From NCBI RefSeq assembly GCF_008281175.1, contig NZ_CP036524.1, positions 3,658,001 through 3,722,000 on the forward strand: DNA of 64,000 nt, written 5' to 3'. The notes under the pieces are model-generated. The model did not search any database. It was not told the DNA's origin and was given only the letters and a program-made list of their open reading frames with translations. Below, piece after piece: positions 62,891-64,000 of this stretch; the stretch's first letter is position 1, and each line of letters opens with the position of its first letter. Made by a program: the position numbers and the translations under genes. This stretch comes from [Clostridium] hylemonae DSM 15053 (GTDB lineage: Bacteria; Bacillota; Clostridia; Lachnospirales; Lachnospiraceae).

Positions 62891-63587
62891 ATTTTTCAAT
62901 TTTGTAGCCAATTCCCCACACCACCTTTAAGTATTTTGGATTTTTGGGAGTGATCTCTATCTTCTCCCGTATTCTACGTATATGTACCATGACGGTTTTC
63001 TCACCGGCATACACATCCTCCTGCCAGACTCTGCTGTATATCTGCTCCGCCGGAAATACATATCCCGGATGCTCCATCAGAAGTTCCAGTATTTTGTATT
63101 CTGTGGCTGTAAGCTGTGCCGGTTCACCGTCGACCGTCACCTGCTTTGTGTTTTTGTCCAGCACAAGCCCCCCTGTCCGCAGCACTGCATTGGAATCTGC
63201 CCAGGCGGCGGCTCCGAGCGCAAAATACCGCCTGAGCTGAGATTTCACCCTTGCCATCAGCTCCGCCGTGTTGTACGGCTTTGTCACATAATCATCCGCC
63301 CCCATTGAAAGGCCGATCACCTTGTCACTCTCTTCTGTTTTTGCCGAAAGCATAATGACCGGTATATTATTTTTCTCCCGGATCTTCATAAGCGCCGACA
63401 GGCCGTTCAGCTCCGGCATCATCACATCCAGTATAATAAGATGCACTTTATCCGTCACAAGCATATCCAGGGCCTCCATGCCATTAAAGGCCTTGAGTAC
63501 CTTGTAGCCTTCCAGCTCCAGAAGTTTGCCGAGTGACCTGACGATCTCTTTGTCATCGTCCACCACTAATACCGTATACTGTTCCAT
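62883..63587 (-). CDS. OmpR-family response regulator
   Basis: A 234-residue regulator. The receiver domain (about 3-120) has Asp54 in LIILDVMMPE and acidic DDD near the N-terminus. The winged-helix DNA-binding domain (about 140-232) ends AGEKTVMVHIRRIREKIEI, NPKYLKVVWGIGYKIE. The ATG at 63587 has GCGGAGG; a frame to 63605 is not needed. It is the first gene of the pair, upstream of the kinase. Confidence 0.95.
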   Translation of the reverse strand: MEQYTVLVVDDDKEIVRSLGKLLELEGYKVLKAFNGMEALDMLVTDKVHLIILDVMMPELNGLSALMKIREKNNIPVIMLSAKTEESDKVIGLSMGADDYVTKPYNTAELMARVKSQLRRYFALGAAAWADSNAVLRTGGLVLDKNTKQVTVDGEPAQLTATEYKILELLMEHPGYVFPAEQIYSRVWQEDVYAGEKTVMVHIRRIREKIEITPKNPKYLKVVWGIGYKIEKYD

Positions 63588-63690
63588 CGTTTTCCTCCGC
63601 TTCATTCCTGCTGTGTTCTAACCATAACAGGAAAATTTAAGTTTTTATCTTTATATTTCTAACAAATTTATTAAGATTACATACGAACAG

Positions 63691-63731
63691 AAAAAGTCCT
63701 CTGTTCAGCCTGCACCGGACAGAGGACTTAA
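63691..63731 (-). terminator. Terminator of the zinc-finger gene
   Basis: AAGTCCTCTGT (63694-63704) pairs with ACAGAGGACTT (63719-63729); the minus strand continues with TTTTT. Confidence 0.85.
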
Positions 63732-63757
63732 ATGTTTCATTCTTCTTTTATACTCTT

Positions 63758-64000
63758 CTAATGTTCTCCGGTTCCCCCGCACAATGTACAGACAGCTGAG
63801 CCTGAGCCGCCGCACAGCCTGCACGTTGTCGTCTCTGTGTACGAGGATGAGCCTGAGCCATAGTTGGCAGAAGACTTCGTCGTATACTTCTTACCCACGC
63901 CTTTACAGCTTGTGCACATCACAGTGCCCGCTCCTTTACACTTCGTGCATACAGAGGGACTTCTGTCATAACTGAAATCCGGTGACACACGATTTCCGGA
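63758..64000 (-). CDS. DnaJ-type zinc-finger protein, 5' end cut by window edge
   Basis: The last 80 codons of a gene that enters from the right edge; the frame is open to the end. It has four CxxCxGxG-type motifs in the order CTKCKGAG, CTSCKG, CRLCGGSG and CTLCGGTG, the DnaJ cysteine-rich zinc-binding pattern, separated by a Ser/Tyr/Gly-rich loop. There is no J domain in the visible part. It may bind Zn and act in protein quality control or be a small membrane-linked zinc-finger protein. Confidence 0.8.
   Translation of the reverse strand, partial: SGNRVSPDFSYDRSPSVCTKCKGAGTVMCTSCKGVGKKYTTKSSANYGSGSSSYTETTTCRLCGGSGSAVCTLCGGTGEH

Overview
The window reads as a chromosomal segment of a motile, anaerobic, low-to-mid GC Firmicute of the Lachnospiraceae type (Clostridium cluster XIVa). 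Pointers are the strong AGGAGG ribosome sites with many TTG and GTG starts, a V-type Na+/H+ ATPase operon, bacteriohemerythrin, FapA/DUF342, several flagellins, InlB-type repeat surface proteins and sigma-28-like promoters of the form TTAT-N15-GCCGATAT. No phage structural genes, CRISPR array or rRNA were seen.

Region by region. (1) 1-13350 is motility and signalling: fliE (cut by the edge) and flgB, a GGDEF-EAL protein, a membrane chemoreceptor, a flagellar-type lytic transglycosylase, a PilZ protein, a YlqG/YlqH-like export pair, and cheA-cheW-cheR-cheB. (2) 13351-16100 is a GC-rich patch with a leucine-rich-repeat, sortase-anchored surface protein. (3) 16100-22950 is a flagellin locus: fliC1 and fliC2 on the minus strand, fliC3 on the plus strand, and a tyrosine recombinase between fliC2 and fliC3. 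(4) 22950-25250 holds a TetR-type regulator, a small basic protein and an uncharacterised coiled-coil protein. (5) 25250-34740 is one minus-strand operon behind a sigma-28-like promoter: CZB chemoreceptor, giant InlB-repeat surface protein, FapA, EAL protein, hemerythrin. (6) 34840-42850 is metabolic and accessory: a TrmB-type regulator operon, an OLD-type nuclease, a duplicated tRNA-Lys around a DUF4160 gene pair, and an MFS pump with its TetR regulator. (7) 42900-48450 holds thiazoline/cysteine-type salvage genes, proC, a DUF1002 protein, a thioredoxin and the tRNA m7G methyltransferase. (8) 48600-57150 is the nine-gene V-ATPase operon, with a frameshifted A subunit. (9) 57190-61340 is a GntR-controlled operon (asparaginase, NCS1 permease, creatininase-family hydrolase). 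(10) 61360-64000 is a two-component system and a cut zinc-finger protein.

The most unusual region is the flagellin locus. Each flagellin is preceded by the same small site, two inverted 6-7 bp arms around the identical 7-nt core CCTTCCC, and homology among the three genes starts at that site. The fliC2 and fliC3 sites face each other and enclose the recombinase gene. The only sigma-28-like promoter I can find for these genes lies inside that segment and points at fliC3, while fliC2 abuts the recombinase stop codon. This is the layout expected of a promoter-inversion flagellin switch built with a tyrosine recombinase, analogous in design to Hin of Salmonella. It is an inference from sequence alone.

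Other points: a 17-bp tandem duplication that frameshifts the catalytic V-ATPase A subunit and could revert by slippage; a 245-bp branched inverted-repeat element between convergent genes; and a tRNA-Lys/terminator duplication bracketing a two-gene module.
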